Shown here piece by piece: positions 53,294 through 63,600 of a DNA stretch of 64,000 bases. The DNA lies in NCBI GenBank assembly GCA_012840355.1, contig DULN01000005.1, forward strand, positions 22,048 to 86,047, read 5' to 3'. Positions within the stretch are counted from its first letter, which is position 1. Every line of letters starts with the position of its first letter. The translations under genes and the position numbers were made by a program. A model generated the notes under the pieces. The model saw nothing but the letters and a program-made list of their open reading frames with translations, was not told the origin of the DNA and ran no database searches. Source of the stretch: Clostridiales bacterium (GTDB lineage: Bacteria; Bacillota; Clostridia; Oscillospirales; CAG-272).

Positions 53294-53506
53294 CTAAACC
53301 ATTATTTTGCCGGCCATCGCCCGGCTGATTGCAATCCGCGAGTCTTTGACGCTGACGATGAGGTTTCCGCCCGACTCGCTTATTATGCGGACGACGCCGC
53401 CCGGCACAAATCCGAGGTGCTCAAGGTGCTTTTTGACCTCCGGCGTCCCGCTTATCTTCTTTATAATATTGTCTTCGCCGACACCGGCAAGCAAAAGCGG
53501 CATCAC
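53294..53506 (-). CDS. feoA: FeoA domain protein (first copy)
   Basis: This 70-residue FeoA protein shows VKKHLEHLGFVPGGVVRIISE and NLIVSVKDSRIAISRAMAGKIMV. It is the first gene of the iron operon. The start is either GTG at 53506 or the adjacent ATG at 53503, both after AAGGA. Two different feoA copies before feoB is a common arrangement in Clostridia. Confidence 0.92.
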   Translation of the reverse strand: MMPLLLAGVGEDNIIKKISGTPEVKKHLEHLGFVPGGVVRIISESGGNLIVSVKDSRIAISRAMAGKIMV

Positions 53507-53530
53507 TTCGACATCATTCCTTAAATATAA

Positions 53531-53548
53531 TTAGTAAGTCTTAACTAA
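53531..53548. promoter_or_regulatory. DtxR-type palindrome in the feoA leader
   Basis: TTAGTAAGTCTTAACTAA, an imperfect palindrome (arms TTAGT / ACTAA with a central mismatch), 25-42 bases before the first feoA start. It resembles the other two boxes in the operon. Confidence 0.6.
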
Positions 53549-53597
53549 CTCGCGGGTTATATAAATCGGTGAGCCTTGCCCACCGGCCGCAACGCTC

Positions 53598-53615
53598 GGT
53601 TAGTTTTGACTAACC
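53598..53615. promoter_or_regulatory. DtxR-type palindrome at the feo promoter
   Basis: GGTTAGTTTTGACTAACC: perfect 7-bp arms GGTTAGT and ACTAACC around a 4-base centre. It lies 7 bp downstream of the -10 box, over the expected transcription start, which is ideal for repression. Confidence 0.8.
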
Positions 53616-53621
53616 ACTAAT

Positions 53622-53650
53622 ATATTATCACTCTCGGCGGAAATTGTCAA
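53622..53650 (-). promoter_or_regulatory. Promoter of the feoAAB operon
   Basis: On the minus strand TTGACA (53650-53645), a 17-base spacer and TAATAT (53627-53622). The interval 53651-53887 upstream holds a GC-rich stretch with no recognised gene. Confidence 0.85.
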
Positions 53651-53887
53651 GGGGTGTTGGCAAAAAAAGCGAGGGTTTGCAAAATTCGATGTATTATCCT
53701 ATGCCGGGGCGGCGGGGGATTTGCCTTTGGGCGCTTTTGCACAAGGATGGAAGGCTAATCCGCCCGGCTTTGCGGCTGGTACGGCTCGAGGTGGACGTTT
53801 GCAGGCAGCCGCCGGCGCTTGGGCTGCCCCCATGTCTTAAAGTTCTTGAATGGGCCTTTAGGGGGAAGTTCCCCATAAATATTAACT

Positions 53888-53907
53888 CCCCCAAGCCGGC
53901 TTGGGGG
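53888..53907. terminator. CCCCCAAGCCGGCTTGGGGG palindrome after the membrane protein gene
   Basis: A perfect 20-base palindrome just downstream of the gene ending at 53914. There is no real T-tract, so termination is only probable. Confidence 0.5.
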
Positions 53908-53913
53908 AAAGCG

Positions 53914-54513
53914 TTACCTTTTATCTTCTTTGTCGCCGCTTTTTTTGCCCAATCCGAGCAGGCCGAGCAGGCGGACGTCTTTTAGCCCGAGGAAATAGCC
54001 AAGCGTGCTTGCGGAGAGCGCGGGCAAAATAATCAAAACAAACACGAGCGGGTTTATATCGCCGTTATTCATGCTCCTATGCAAATTGACCAGACCGATA
54101 AACATCGCCTGTATCATAAGCGCGAAAAAGCGCGCGGAATCGTAGAGCCTGTATGCCCAAAGCGGCTGCTTGTTCGCCATGTCGGTTATGAAAACAAACC
54201 CGACGATTGTTAAAATTGCGAGCAGTATATTAACCACATTCGCGCAGAGCGACATATACAGCCCTTTCAGCGGCATATACGGCAGCCGCCCGTGGTCAAC
54301 CTTTACCCTTTCCTTCTGCCCATACTCCCAACACATCATATAGAGCAGCACCATATAAAAGCCCACGGCGAAGACGCTGGTCGCGATGTGCAGCCTATCG
54401 TCGCTATAGGTCGCCATCGACAGCACCATCCCGAACATCATCATGCCGAGCTGGTTGACCATCATTTTAAAAATCAGGTACGAGTTATCCTTAATAAACC
54501 TAATCATAGCCAT
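53914..54513 (-). CDS. Polytopic membrane protein of unknown function
   Basis: Not recognised. The 199-residue protein has about five hydrophobic spans (for example MMVNQLGMMMFGMVLSMATYS, VVNILLAILTIVGFVFITDM and PLVFVLIILPALSASTLGYFLG, in parts) and a basic Lys/Asp tail (KKSGDKEDKR). It stands alone, in the same direction as the recombinase gene upstream. The sequence is Met-rich and has no catalytic motif that I can see. Confidence 0.75.
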   Translation of the reverse strand: MAMIRFIKDNSYLIFKMMVNQLGMMMFGMVLSMATYSDDRLHIATSVFAVGFYMVLLYMMCWEYGQKERVKVDHGRLPYMPLKGLYMSLCANVVNILLAILTIVGFVFITDMANKQPLWAYRLYDSARFFALMIQAMFIGLVNLHRSMNNGDINPLVFVLIILPALSASTLGYFLGLKDVRLLGLLGLGKKSGDKEDKR

Positions 54514-54644
54514 TCGCCGCCACCGCCGGGCCGAGCATGCCGCTCGTGCGCCCGACCGCCTTTCATGTTACCTTCTTTTAGCATTACTATGTATTATACA
54601 TTCCAAAATGTTAATAATGCAATATCCTGCTGTGAAATGTTTGC

Positions 54645-55682
54645 CTATTCACTTTCGCCTTTGCTGCGCTTTTTCGCGAGGGGGTTCGCCTCGACCGCGC
54701 GCTGCATTGCGGAGTTAGCCACGTGCGTGTATATCTGCGTGGTCGAAAGCTGCTCGTGACCGAGTATGTCCTTGAGCACGCGGATGTCGACCTTGCCCGT
54801 CTGGTACATCAGCGTCGCGGCGGTATGCCTCAGCTTGTGGACCGACAGGTTCTTGCTCTCAAGCCCCGCCTCGGCAAGCCTGCGGTAGACCATCCACTGC
54901 ACGGTCTTGCGGCTTATCCGCCTGTGACGGGACGACAAAAACAGCGCGTCGGCGGAGCCGGGCTTCACCTGAGTGTCGGCTTGGCGCACCTTTAGGTAAG
55001 CCAAAAGCGCCTCGCGGCAGGCGTCGTTGAGGTAAACGACCCGCTCCTTCGCGCCCTTGCCGCGCACCCTCACATGCGAAAGGTCGGGCGCGATGTCCGA
55101 GAGGTTCAGCCCCACAAGCTCGGAAAGCCGCATGCCGCAGTTCAAAAACAGCGTGAGTATCGCATAGTCGCGCTCGCGCGTCTTTTCCGGCGCAAGCTCG
55201 GCGGTCGTGTCGAGCAAAAGCTCGCTCTCGTCGAGCGTGAGGTATTTCGGCAGCGTCCTGCGCTGCTTCGGCGAGTCTATGTCCTTAGCGATGTTCTCGG
55301 TTACAATCTTCTCTTTGGTCAAATAGCGGTAAAACGAGCGCAGCGAGGTCAGCTTTCGCGCGCGCGTTCGTGCGGAGTTAGACCGCTCGATGGCGGTAAA
55401 GTAGAGGTAGTCGAGCAAATCCGCGCGCGTTATGGTCTTTATGAGTTCGTAGTCTACACCGCCAATGTCGATGTTGTCAAACTCTTCGCCCGTGAGAGGC
55501 AGCCCGCGCTGTTTGGCTATAATGAAACGGAAAAACAGCATAAGGTCAATAAGGTACTGCTCGACAGTGCCGGGCTGCCGCCCCTGCGTGACCGTCAGGT
55601 AGCGCGCGAAGTCGCGCAGAGGCTCGCATAGGTTTTGCAGCTCGGATAGCTTGGCATAGTTCACCTTTATCACCCGTAACAT
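54645..55682 (-). CDS. Tyrosine recombinase of the XerC/XerD family
   Basis: This 345-residue recombinase has an N-terminal SAM-like core-binding domain (YLTVTQGRQPGTVEQYLIDLM) and a catalytic domain with the full set: Arg in NCGMRLSELVGL, Lys region VRGKGAKERVV, HKLRHTAATLM (HxxR), GHEQLSTTQIYTHV with His and the Tyr nucleophile. All residues look intact. It may be the chromosome dimer resolvase XerC/XerD or a related chromosomal recombinase; no excisionase, att-like repeats or cargo are visible. The first ATG is used. Confidence 0.9.
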   Translation of the reverse strand: MLRVIKVNYAKLSELQNLCEPLRDFARYLTVTQGRQPGTVEQYLIDLMLFFRFIIAKQRGLPLTGEEFDNIDIGGVDYELIKTITRADLLDYLYFTAIERSNSARTRARKLTSLRSFYRYLTKEKIVTENIAKDIDSPKQRRTLPKYLTLDESELLLDTTAELAPEKTRERDYAILTLFLNCGMRLSELVGLNLSDIAPDLSHVRVRGKGAKERVVYLNDACREALLAYLKVRQADTQVKPGSADALFLSSRHRRISRKTVQWMVYRRLAEAGLESKNLSVHKLRHTAATLMYQTGKVDIRVLKDILGHEQLSTTQIYTHVANSAMQRAVEANPLAKKRSKGESE

Positions 55683-55767
55683 AGGCGCCCCATATCCTCA
55701 GGGGCACGTAGTTTTTATTTAAATGCAGCCCCCGGCGCGTCAGGCCATGCCTCCCCGGCGTATCTCC

Positions 55768-57276
55768 CTATTCTCCTTCGGGGAACGCGCCGCCGGCGTA
55801 TGCGGAGGATTCGGTAGGCAGCGATTTTTTAGCGAGCCGGCTTTCCGACCAGTCCTTAACCAGCGCGTAGATGACCGCGAAAGTCGGCACGCCGAGGAAC
55901 AAGCCCACTACCCCGAACATTCCGCCCATCACGACGACCGAGGTCACAATATATACCGACTCAAGCCCCGTCTTGTCGGAGATAATATACGGCTCGATGA
56001 AGTTGCAGTCAAGCTGCTGCAGCACGATAATAAGCAACACAAACCAGACCGCTTTGATGGGGCTTACTAAGAATATTATAATCGCTCCCGGCACCGCGCC
56101 AAGGAACGGGCCGAGAAACGGTATTACATTCGTCACGCCGACCAGCATGCCTATGAGCGCGGGGTAAGGCAGCCGGAAAATCATCATCGACACAGTGCAC
56201 AGCACGCCAATCACAATGGCGTCGATGATTTTGCCGGTAACAAACTCGGTGAAAGTCTTCGCGGTTATCCTGCCCACTTTGGCGAGCGCCTCGACCGCCG
56301 TCACCGGCAAAACCGAGCATAGGTACTTGCGCATCTGGGCGATGAGCTTCTCGCGCGAGTAAAGAAGGTAGACCGAGATTATAAGCCCCAGCGCGATGTT
56401 TTTCAGCTCGGTCACCACCGACCCGAGCGCGCCGAGAATCTGGGGCATCGCTCCGCGCATCAGCTCAAGCGAAAACGCAAGCCCGCGCTTTAAGATGTCC
56501 GCAAGGTCAAGCCTCCTCGGCGCATCGGCAAGCTCATCCAGCTCGCCAAACTCTTCAGAGCCAAACAGCTCGCCAAAACCGCTATCCTCGCCGGGTTCGC
56601 CGAACTCATCATTCTCGTCAAAAGCGACGCCGAAGCCGTCTAGTTCGAAAAACTCGCCAAGGCCGGCAAACCCGCCCGGCTCGCCTTGGTCGGGCTCCGA
56701 ATCCGGCACGCCTGCCGAAAGCCCTGCCTCGCCTTCCGCCTCGCCCGTATCAGCGTCCGCAAAGCCGATATCCGCAATCGGAAGCTGGTCGAGCACCGCG
56801 TCAAGCCAGCGTTGGGCAGACGCGAGATAGCGCGGCAGCACCTCGGTAAGCTCGCGGTATGAGCGCACAACCTGCGGAGCCACGAGCACCATAAAGCCGG
56901 CTACAAACGTCAAAATCAGCATATATGTGACCGCTAGCGCGCAGCCGCGCTTGAACGCCGCGTTTCGGTGCACCGCGGAGCGCACCCGCCTGATAAATCG
57001 TGAAATCGGGCGCGGCCACCTCGGCGACGGTGCGCGAGGCGCGCGGTCGAGGAAGGCAAACGCGCGCTCCTCGAAAAACCTCGCCGGAGAGGATATTATC
57101 ACCGCGAATATTACCCCGTACGCCACCGGCTTTAAAATCTTCCACAGCGTGCCGAGCGCCGCGAGCACGCTCCCAAAGTTGAAAAGCGACACCGCGAATA
57201 CCGACACGACAAGCGCGCAAATCAAAACGTAGACGGCGACGGTGAAATACCGTTCGTTTTTCGGGTCAAACTCCAC
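55768..57276 (-). CDS. AI-2E family transporter with acidic insertion
   Basis: This protein of about 500 residues is of the AI-2E (PerM/YdiK-type) exporter family, with several spans and VTNVIPFLGPFLGAVPGAIIIFLV (in parts) and DCNFIEPYIISDKTGL as family motifs. Residues of the central outer region (about 180-270) form an acidic, Gly/Glu/Phe-rich insert (repeats of FGE and GEP) that the neighbouring paralogue lacks. The start is uncertain: GTG at 57276 overlaps the upstream stop and has GGAAGG ahead of it; ATG codons at 57312 and 57369 are alternatives. The substrate is unknown. Confidence 0.82.
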   Translation of the reverse strand: MEFDPKNERYFTVAVYVLICALVVSVFAVSLFNFGSVLAALGTLWKILKPVAYGVIFAVIISSPARFFEERAFAFLDRAPRAPSPRWPRPISRFIRRVRSAVHRNAAFKRGCALAVTYMLILTFVAGFMVLVAPQVVRSYRELTEVLPRYLASAQRWLDAVLDQLPIADIGFADADTGEAEGEAGLSAGVPDSEPDQGEPGGFAGLGEFFELDGFGVAFDENDEFGEPGEDSGFGELFGSEEFGELDELADAPRRLDLADILKRGLAFSLELMRGAMPQILGALGSVVTELKNIALGLIISVYLLYSREKLIAQMRKYLCSVLPVTAVEALAKVGRITAKTFTEFVTGKIIDAIVIGVLCTVSMMIFRLPYPALIGMLVGVTNVIPFLGPFLGAVPGAIIIFLVSPIKAVWFVLLIIVLQQLDCNFIEPYIISDKTGLESVYIVTSVVVMGGMFGVVGLFLGVPTFAVIYALVKDWSESRLAKKSLPTESSAYAGGAFPEGE

Positions 57277-58630
57277 TGCCGCCACCGCCTTCCCGCGTAT
57301 CGCTGCCGGCATCATCGCCAGGCTCGTCCGGGCGTTTGCCGGCAGTTTCATCCCCATCGTTGCCGCCATCGCCGGGAGTGACGGCGGTAAACTTTGAGTA
57401 GCGCTTTACCTTAACCGAACGCACGCCGCCGTTTCCGCCGGTATAGTACGCCGAGGTCTCGACCGGCAGCCCGCGCCGCATAAGCCGAGACTCGGCTGCC
57501 TGCTTTATAAGCGTATACAGCACCGCGAACACCGGCACCCCAAAAAACATGCCGGCTACGCCGAAAAGCCCGCTCATCACTATAATCGCGACAATCACCC
57601 ACAGGGCGGAAAGACCTGTCGTGTCGCCGAGTATCCGCGGGCCGATTATGTTGCCGTCTATCTGCTGGATTATTAATATTATCAACACAAACCAAAGCGC
57701 CTTAACAGGGTCGGCGACGAAGATTATAAAAGCGCTAGGTATCGCGCCGATAAACGGGCCGAAGAACGGGATAACGTTAGTCACGCCGACAATGACGCTG
57801 ACGAGCGGGTAATACGGCATATCGAAGACGCCGAGCACGACAAACGTGAGCATCCCTATGATAAGCGAGTCGATTATCTTGCCGACGATGAACCCGCCGA
57901 AAGTCTTGTCGGTCATCCTGAAAAGCTCGAAAAGCTTTTCCACCGCGCGCCGGTCAAACAGCGCGAAAAACAGCTTTTTCGACTGCGCTTTGAGCTTTTC
58001 CTTCCATATGAGGATATAGACTGAAATTATAAAGCCCAGCGTGATGTTTTTTACCTGCGTGACGAAGCTGCTAAGCAGCGAGAACACATACGAGGTGCCG
58101 CTCACGACGATATCGAACGACTCGCGCACAAGCTCTTGCAGCCTAGCGCTGAGCTTGCCGACGTCTACATATTCGAGGAGCTTTTCGTAAAACTCGGCGA
58201 AAAACTCCGACCGCTCCGCGCGCTGCTCGAGCCATTCCTGAAGCGTGGTAAAATACCCGCCGACGCGCGCTTGCAGCTCCCTGTAGCTGCCCACTATCTG
58301 CGGCACTATAACCAAAATGAACAGCGACAAAAGCAGAAGCGCGGAAAGATAAGTTGCGACAAGCGCGAGCGCTTTTCTGGCGCGCAGCTTGCTGTCGGTG
58401 CCGGAAAGCCCCCTAAACGCGCGGCTGTAAAAGAACTTATACGCGGGGTAAAGCAGGTACGCAAACGCTCCCCCCCACAATACCGGAGCGAGAATTGAAA
58501 CGGCACGGTCGACCGCATTTTTGACCGCGCCGAAGTTGACGAAAAGGCAGACGGCGGTGATAATTACGAACGCTGTGACGCAAGCGTATACCGCTATAGT
58601 GTTATATTTACGGTTCCATAGTATCTTCAT
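57266..58630 (-). CDS. AI-2E family transporter
   Basis: This 454-residue membrane protein belongs to the AI-2E family: about seven spans, GVTNVIPFFGPFIGAIPSAFIIFV (in parts), and IDGNIIGPRILGDTTGLSALWVIVAI. The C-terminal tail is Gly/Asp-rich (GDGGNDGDETAGKRPDE). It sits directly upstream of its paralogue, with which it overlaps, so the two are a tandem duplication that has diverged. Confidence 0.9.
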   Translation of the reverse strand: MKILWNRKYNTIAVYACVTAFVIITAVCLFVNFGAVKNAVDRAVSILAPVLWGGAFAYLLYPAYKFFYSRAFRGLSGTDSKLRARKALALVATYLSALLLLSLFILVIVPQIVGSYRELQARVGGYFTTLQEWLEQRAERSEFFAEFYEKLLEYVDVGKLSARLQELVRESFDIVVSGTSYVFSLLSSFVTQVKNITLGFIISVYILIWKEKLKAQSKKLFFALFDRRAVEKLFELFRMTDKTFGGFIVGKIIDSLIIGMLTFVVLGVFDMPYYPLVSVIVGVTNVIPFFGPFIGAIPSAFIIFVADPVKALWFVLIILIIQQIDGNIIGPRILGDTTGLSALWVIVAIIVMSGLFGVAGMFFGVPVFAVLYTLIKQAAESRLMRRGLPVETSAYYTGGNGGVRSVKVKRYSKFTAVTPGDGGNDGDETAGKRPDEPGDDAGSDTREGGGGSGV

Positions 58631-58734
58631 CGGCGTCCCCGCAAAGCTCGGATTTAGGCGCAGCTACAAAATGCATAATGCATATTTTTATATATTTTAC
58701 CCACATTTGCCCCGAGTGTCAATATTGGCGCCCC

Positions 58735-60279
58735 TTACCTTTCGTCGGCTAGCAGCGTGAACTCGACGGTGTTGCGGGAAAGCTTGGCTTTATAGAGCTG
58801 TTTGTCCGCCGCGGCGACTATCTCTGCCGGCGAGCGGCGCGGCGAGCAGCGGACGGTCGCGACGCCTAGGCTCGCGGTCACGTGGTCCGACACTTTCGAG
58901 GCGCGGTGCTCGATCTCAAGCTCGGCGATGCGCTGCCTTATCCGCTCGGCGGTCTTCACCGCCGACTCGAGGTCGGTGTCGGGCAAAATGCAGGCGAACT
59001 CCTCGCCGCCGTAGCGCGCCGCAAGGTCGACGCCACGCCTGATGCTTGAGGCGATGGCGCGCCCGACCTCGCGCAGGCACTCGTCGCCTTTCGGATGCCC
59101 ATAGAAGTCGTTGTATTCTTTAAAGTGGTCGATGTCGATGATTATGACAGACAACATCGCGCTGGACCCTGCGAGCCGCTGGTACTCGCGCTCGAGCGTG
59201 GCGTCGAAACATCGGCGGTTGGCGATGCCGGTCAGCCCGTCTTGGTATGTAAGCTCGGTCAGTATTCGGTTTGATTCCACAAGCTGCAGCTCTGTTTCCT
59301 TCCGCTCGTTTATGTCGGTAAACACGCCGAACGAGCCTTCGAACTCGCCGCTTTCGTCGCATATCGCGGTGCCCGAGACCAAAAACCAGCGGCGGACGCC
59401 GTCTTTAGTGTAAAGGCAGCTTTCGTATACCGAGTCTTTGCCGAGCCGGCGCAGCGCCTTTTGCTCGTGGTAGACCTCAAGCATGTCCGGCGGGAACAGC
59501 GACTCGTAGCTTATGCCTACCAGCTCGTCCGTGGTGTAGCCGAGCATTTTCGCCATGTGGCGGTTGGCGTATAGGATTTTATAGTTTTCGTCGAACATCA
59601 TGACGCCTTCGTTGGCGATCTCAACGATGCGGCGGAACATGTGCAGCTCCATGTCGCTGCGCTCCATAGCGATCATAAGCAGGATAAATCCGCTGAAAAG
59701 GAAGTTGCAAAATCCCGTGCCGGAGACCAGCGCGAGTATCGCGCCCTGCCCTGCCGAAAGCGCAAACTCGGAGCTGGCGAAGTACAATACCGCGCTCGCC
59801 AGGTACACCGCCGAGGTTACGCTGTAGCTTATCCCGAGCATTATGCGCAGCGAGAACTTTGCGTCGGAGTAGCGTAAAAGGAAAATGCCGGGCAAAAAAT
59901 AAAGTATGCTGTGCCCGAGAAAATACGCGCCCGCGCGGTACGGCTCTTTGAGGTAGAAAAACGCGGCGCTGAGCGCCACGATCGCGGACGCAGCCCAAAG
60001 GTGCAGCCTGCGCCTTACGGTTAGCCCGTTTAGCACCCTCACCGCCCATGCCTCATATGCGCAGCCGAGCAGCAGCGCGGTGTTCGCTACCATCGACAAA
60101 ATATCGAAGCTGTCGGCATGCAGGTATAAAAGCAACGAGCCTGCCGCCTTGAGCATTTTCGCCTCGACCCAATACGGCGCGAGCTGGGGCTTGCCTAGGC
60201 TGAACTTGAAAAGCAGAATCAGTAGCCCAAACGAAAACGAGCCGACCGCAAGCATTAATATTACGGTTTTAAAATCCAT
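58735..60279 (-). CDS. Membrane-anchored diguanylate cyclase with PAS domain
   Basis: This 514-residue protein makes c-di-GMP. About six or seven N-terminal spans (residues 1-205) are followed by a PAS domain (MFDENYKILYANRHMAKMLGYTTDEL, about 220-340) and a GGDEF domain with ARYGGEEFACILPD as active site. The inhibitory I-site RGVD lies 5 residues before GGEEF, so product feedback is likely. The PAS domain should sense a ligand or redox state. It has its own promoter. Confidence 0.92.
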   Translation of the reverse strand: MDFKTVILMLAVGSFSFGLLILLFKFSLGKPQLAPYWVEAKMLKAAGSLLLYLHADSFDILSMVANTALLLGCAYEAWAVRVLNGLTVRRRLHLWAASAIVALSAAFFYLKEPYRAGAYFLGHSILYFLPGIFLLRYSDAKFSLRIMLGISYSVTSAVYLASAVLYFASSEFALSAGQGAILALVSGTGFCNFLFSGFILLMIAMERSDMELHMFRRIVEIANEGVMMFDENYKILYANRHMAKMLGYTTDELVGISYESLFPPDMLEVYHEQKALRRLGKDSVYESCLYTKDGVRRWFLVSGTAICDESGEFEGSFGVFTDINERKETELQLVESNRILTELTYQDGLTGIANRRCFDATLEREYQRLAGSSAMLSVIIIDIDHFKEYNDFYGHPKGDECLREVGRAIASSIRRGVDLAARYGGEEFACILPDTDLESAVKTAERIRQRIAELEIEHRASKVSDHVTASLGVATVRCSPRRSPAEIVAAADKQLYKAKLSRNTVEFTLLADER

Positions 60280-60339
60280 GCCTACACAATCTGTCCACTA
60301 ATACTGCCTCATATTTCGTAGAATTTTGTACTTTTTTCT

Positions 60340-60368
60340 ATTATATTACAATTGGTAATTTTATTCAA
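60340..60368 (-). promoter_or_regulatory. Promoter of the diguanylate cyclase gene
   Basis: On the minus strand TTGAAT (60368-60363), a 17-base spacer and TATAAT (60345-60340). The 329-bp interval 60280-60608 also holds a repeat-like CGCCGCCTTCTCCC / CGGCGGCTTGGG segment (60418-60455) and AT-rich sequence ahead of the ABC gene; no gene is seen. Confidence 0.7.
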
Positions 60369-60608
60369 GTGAAATCTTAATTTATTTGTATAAAGTTTTT
60401 TCGCCCACGCAATCCGCGCCGCCTTCTCCCGCCCCTTACGGCGGCTTGGGTAGGGCATGGGTACGCGCCGAGTAGGCATGGTTCCTCCGGCCCACGTAGA
60501 AATCTTCCCTTTTAATTTACAACTGCGTTTTAAAATTTTATAGAAATGTGCATTTTCATATGGTATTATGAATTATTATAAAACTAATTATTTTAGGGGC
60601 AGACGGCA

Positions 60609-63600
60609 TTGCTAAAGCTTGTTGATATCCATAAACGCTACACCGCAGGCGGCACCAGCGTCGAGGCGCTGCGCGGCGTGTCGATTAACTTTCGCAAAAG
60701 CGAGTTCGTAGCGATACTCGGCCCGTCGGGATGCGGCAAAACGACGATGCTTAACATCATCGGCGGGCTTGACCGCTACACCTCGGGCGACCTTATCATC
60801 GGCGGGCGCTCGACTAAAGAGTATGCCGACGCCGATTGGGATGACTACCGCAACAAATCGATTGGCTTTGTGTTTCAAAGCTACAACCTCATCCCGCACC
60901 AGACGGTACTCGCCAACGTCGAGCTGGCGATGACGCTCTCGGGCATCTCAAAATCCGAGCGCCGCCGGCGCGCGATTGAGGCGCTCGAACGCGTGGGGCT
61001 GGGCGACCAGATAAAAAAGAAGCCGACCCATCTTTCGGGCGGGCAGATGCAGCGCGTCGCGATCGCCCGCGCGCTGGTCAACAATCCCGAGATTGTGCTC
61101 GCCGACGAGCCGACCGGCGCGCTTGACACGCAGACCAGCGTGCAGGTAATGGACATCCTGAAAGAAATCGCGCGTGACCGGCTCGTGATAATGGTGACGC
61201 ACAACGCGGAACTTGCGCACCGCTACGCTACGCGCGTCATAAACCTGCTCGACGGGCAGGTGACCGGCGACTCCAACCCCTACGACGGCACGGAGGACGA
61301 GCCTCAAAAGGCTACAGCGAAGAAAAAGCGCCGTCGCTCGACCTCGATGTCGTTTTTCACGGCGCTGGGGCTGTCGCTCGACAACCTCATGACAAAGCGC
61401 GCGCGGACTATACTCACCTCGTTCGCGGGCAGCATAGGCATTATCGGCATCGCGCTTATTCTGGCGCTGTCGACCGGCGTCAAGCAATACATCGACGAGG
61501 TGCAGCGCGATACCCTTTCGTCCTACCCTATCACCATCGAGGACGAGCAGACCGACATAAGCTCGTTTATGAAAGCGCTGGGCGAGGTTGGCAAAAGCAG
61601 GTCGGGCGCGTCGAAGCCCGAGCACCCGGCGGACGCGGTCTATTCCGACGCGAGCCTGTATGAGCTCTTTAACGCGGTGTTCAACCCCGAGGTGACGAAG
61701 AACGACCTTCGCTCGTTCAAGGAGTACCTTGACGCCGAGCTTGCCAAGGAGCCCGGCTCCGGCGGGCTGGTGGACGCGGTGTCGTCGGTTCAGTACCTTT
61801 ACGGCGTGAAGTTCAGCACCTATGTAAAGTCACCCGAGGGCGACTGGGTCAACACCGACATGTCGGACGCCTTCGCCGCGCTGCCGAGGAACCTCTCGCG
61901 GCAGGCTTCGATGCTGCGCTCGCAGTTTTCGCGGTTCGGGCTGTGGCAGGAGCTTATGCCCGGCAAAAACGGCGAGCTTATCTCCGACATGATTTACCAG
62001 CAGTACGACCTTGTGTACGGCGACTGGCCGCGCGATAAGGACGAGGTCGTGCTGATACTTAACAAAAACAACGAGATTTCCGACCTCGCATTCTACTCGC
62101 TCGGGCAGATGACGGCGAAAGAGGTTGAGGAAATACTCACAGCCGTTGTAAACGAGAAAGGCATAAGCATTGGCACTCGCAAGCTCGACTACGAGGAGGC
62201 GCTGAATATTAGGTTCAGGCTGCTCGCCGCCTGCGACCTCTACGCCGATTCCGACGGCGACGGCGTGTGGACGAGCATTGCGGACGACAAAGAGGCGCTG
62301 GCGCTGCGAGTGGGCAGCGGGCTTGAGCTTCGCATCTCGGGCATTATCCGCCCGAAAGAGGACGCGACGGCAACGGCGCTGACCGGGATTTTCGGCTATA
62401 CCCACAAGCTCACCGAGTACCTTATAGAGTACACCGAAACCTCGCCCGCCGTCAAAGCGCAGCGCGCCGAGGAGAACGCAAACTTCGACATTTTCACCGG
62501 CTTGCCGTTTGAGATAGAAGAAACCGAGAACCCGACCGTCGAGTACAAAGCGGAGCGGGTGCGCGAGTATTTCGCATCCCTCGACGACGCGGGCAAAGCG
62601 AAGCTCTACACGCAGATTATATCCGAGCCGAGCGAGGAGTATATAAGCTCGATGCTCGAGCAGTATATGGCGCAGTACCAGACGCGCGAGAGCATGGAGG
62701 CTGCGGTCGCCGAGGCGTACGGCATGGACGCCGAGTCGGTAAAGGGCTATCTTGCCTCGTATTCCGACGAGGAGCTGCGGGATATGATGCGCGAGCAGGT
62801 TGCGAATATGATAAAGCAGCAGTACGCTGCGCAGGCAGAAGAGCGCGTCAAGGCCATTATGACGGCGCCGACGCCTGAGGAGCTTGAGGCGATAAAAGCT
62901 GAGATAAAAGCGCAGTTTATAAACCGCGACATCAAAGCCGCGTACGTGACCTCCGACTGGGCGAAAAAGACGGGAATGCCTACTGCCGATATTATGGCGT
63001 ACCTTAGCGGGCTGTCCGACGCCGAGCTTGACGCGCTGGTGGACGGTATCGCGGCCGAGCAGGCGAAGGAGTACTATGCCGCGGCCGCTCAGCCATACAC
63101 TCCGGAGGGCTACGCTAAGGTGGCGGCGGCGTTCGACGCTGAGTACGGCTCGGAGACCGACGTCGAGACTTTAGCGCGGTATTATGACCTTTACATGCCG
63201 CGCGAGGTGTCCGAGTCAACGCTCGCCGACAACTTAAAAAAGCTCGGCGCGGTCGACCTTGCCGAGCCGAGGGCGATTAACATTTACGCCGCGACGTTCG
63301 AGAACAAGGACGCAATCGCCGACGAGATAAAGAAATACAACGACAGCGTCGGCGAGGAGAAAAAGATAGTCTACACCGACTATGTGGCGCTGCTTATGTC
63401 GGGCATCACGGGGATTATAAACGCTATCTCCTACGGGCTTATCGTGTTCGTTTCGATATCGCTCGTGGTGTCGTCGATAATGATAGGGATTATCACCTAC
63501 ATCTCGGTGCTAGAGCGGACGAAAGAGATTGGCATTTTGCGCTCGCTCGGCGCGTCGAAGCGGGACATCTCGCGAGTGTTCAACGCCGAGACGCTCATCG

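Noticed and set aside
54645..55682. Tyrosine recombinase as the integrase of a mobile element
   Set aside because: No attachment repeats, tRNA target, excisionase or cargo genes flank it; a chromosomal Xer-type role is simpler.
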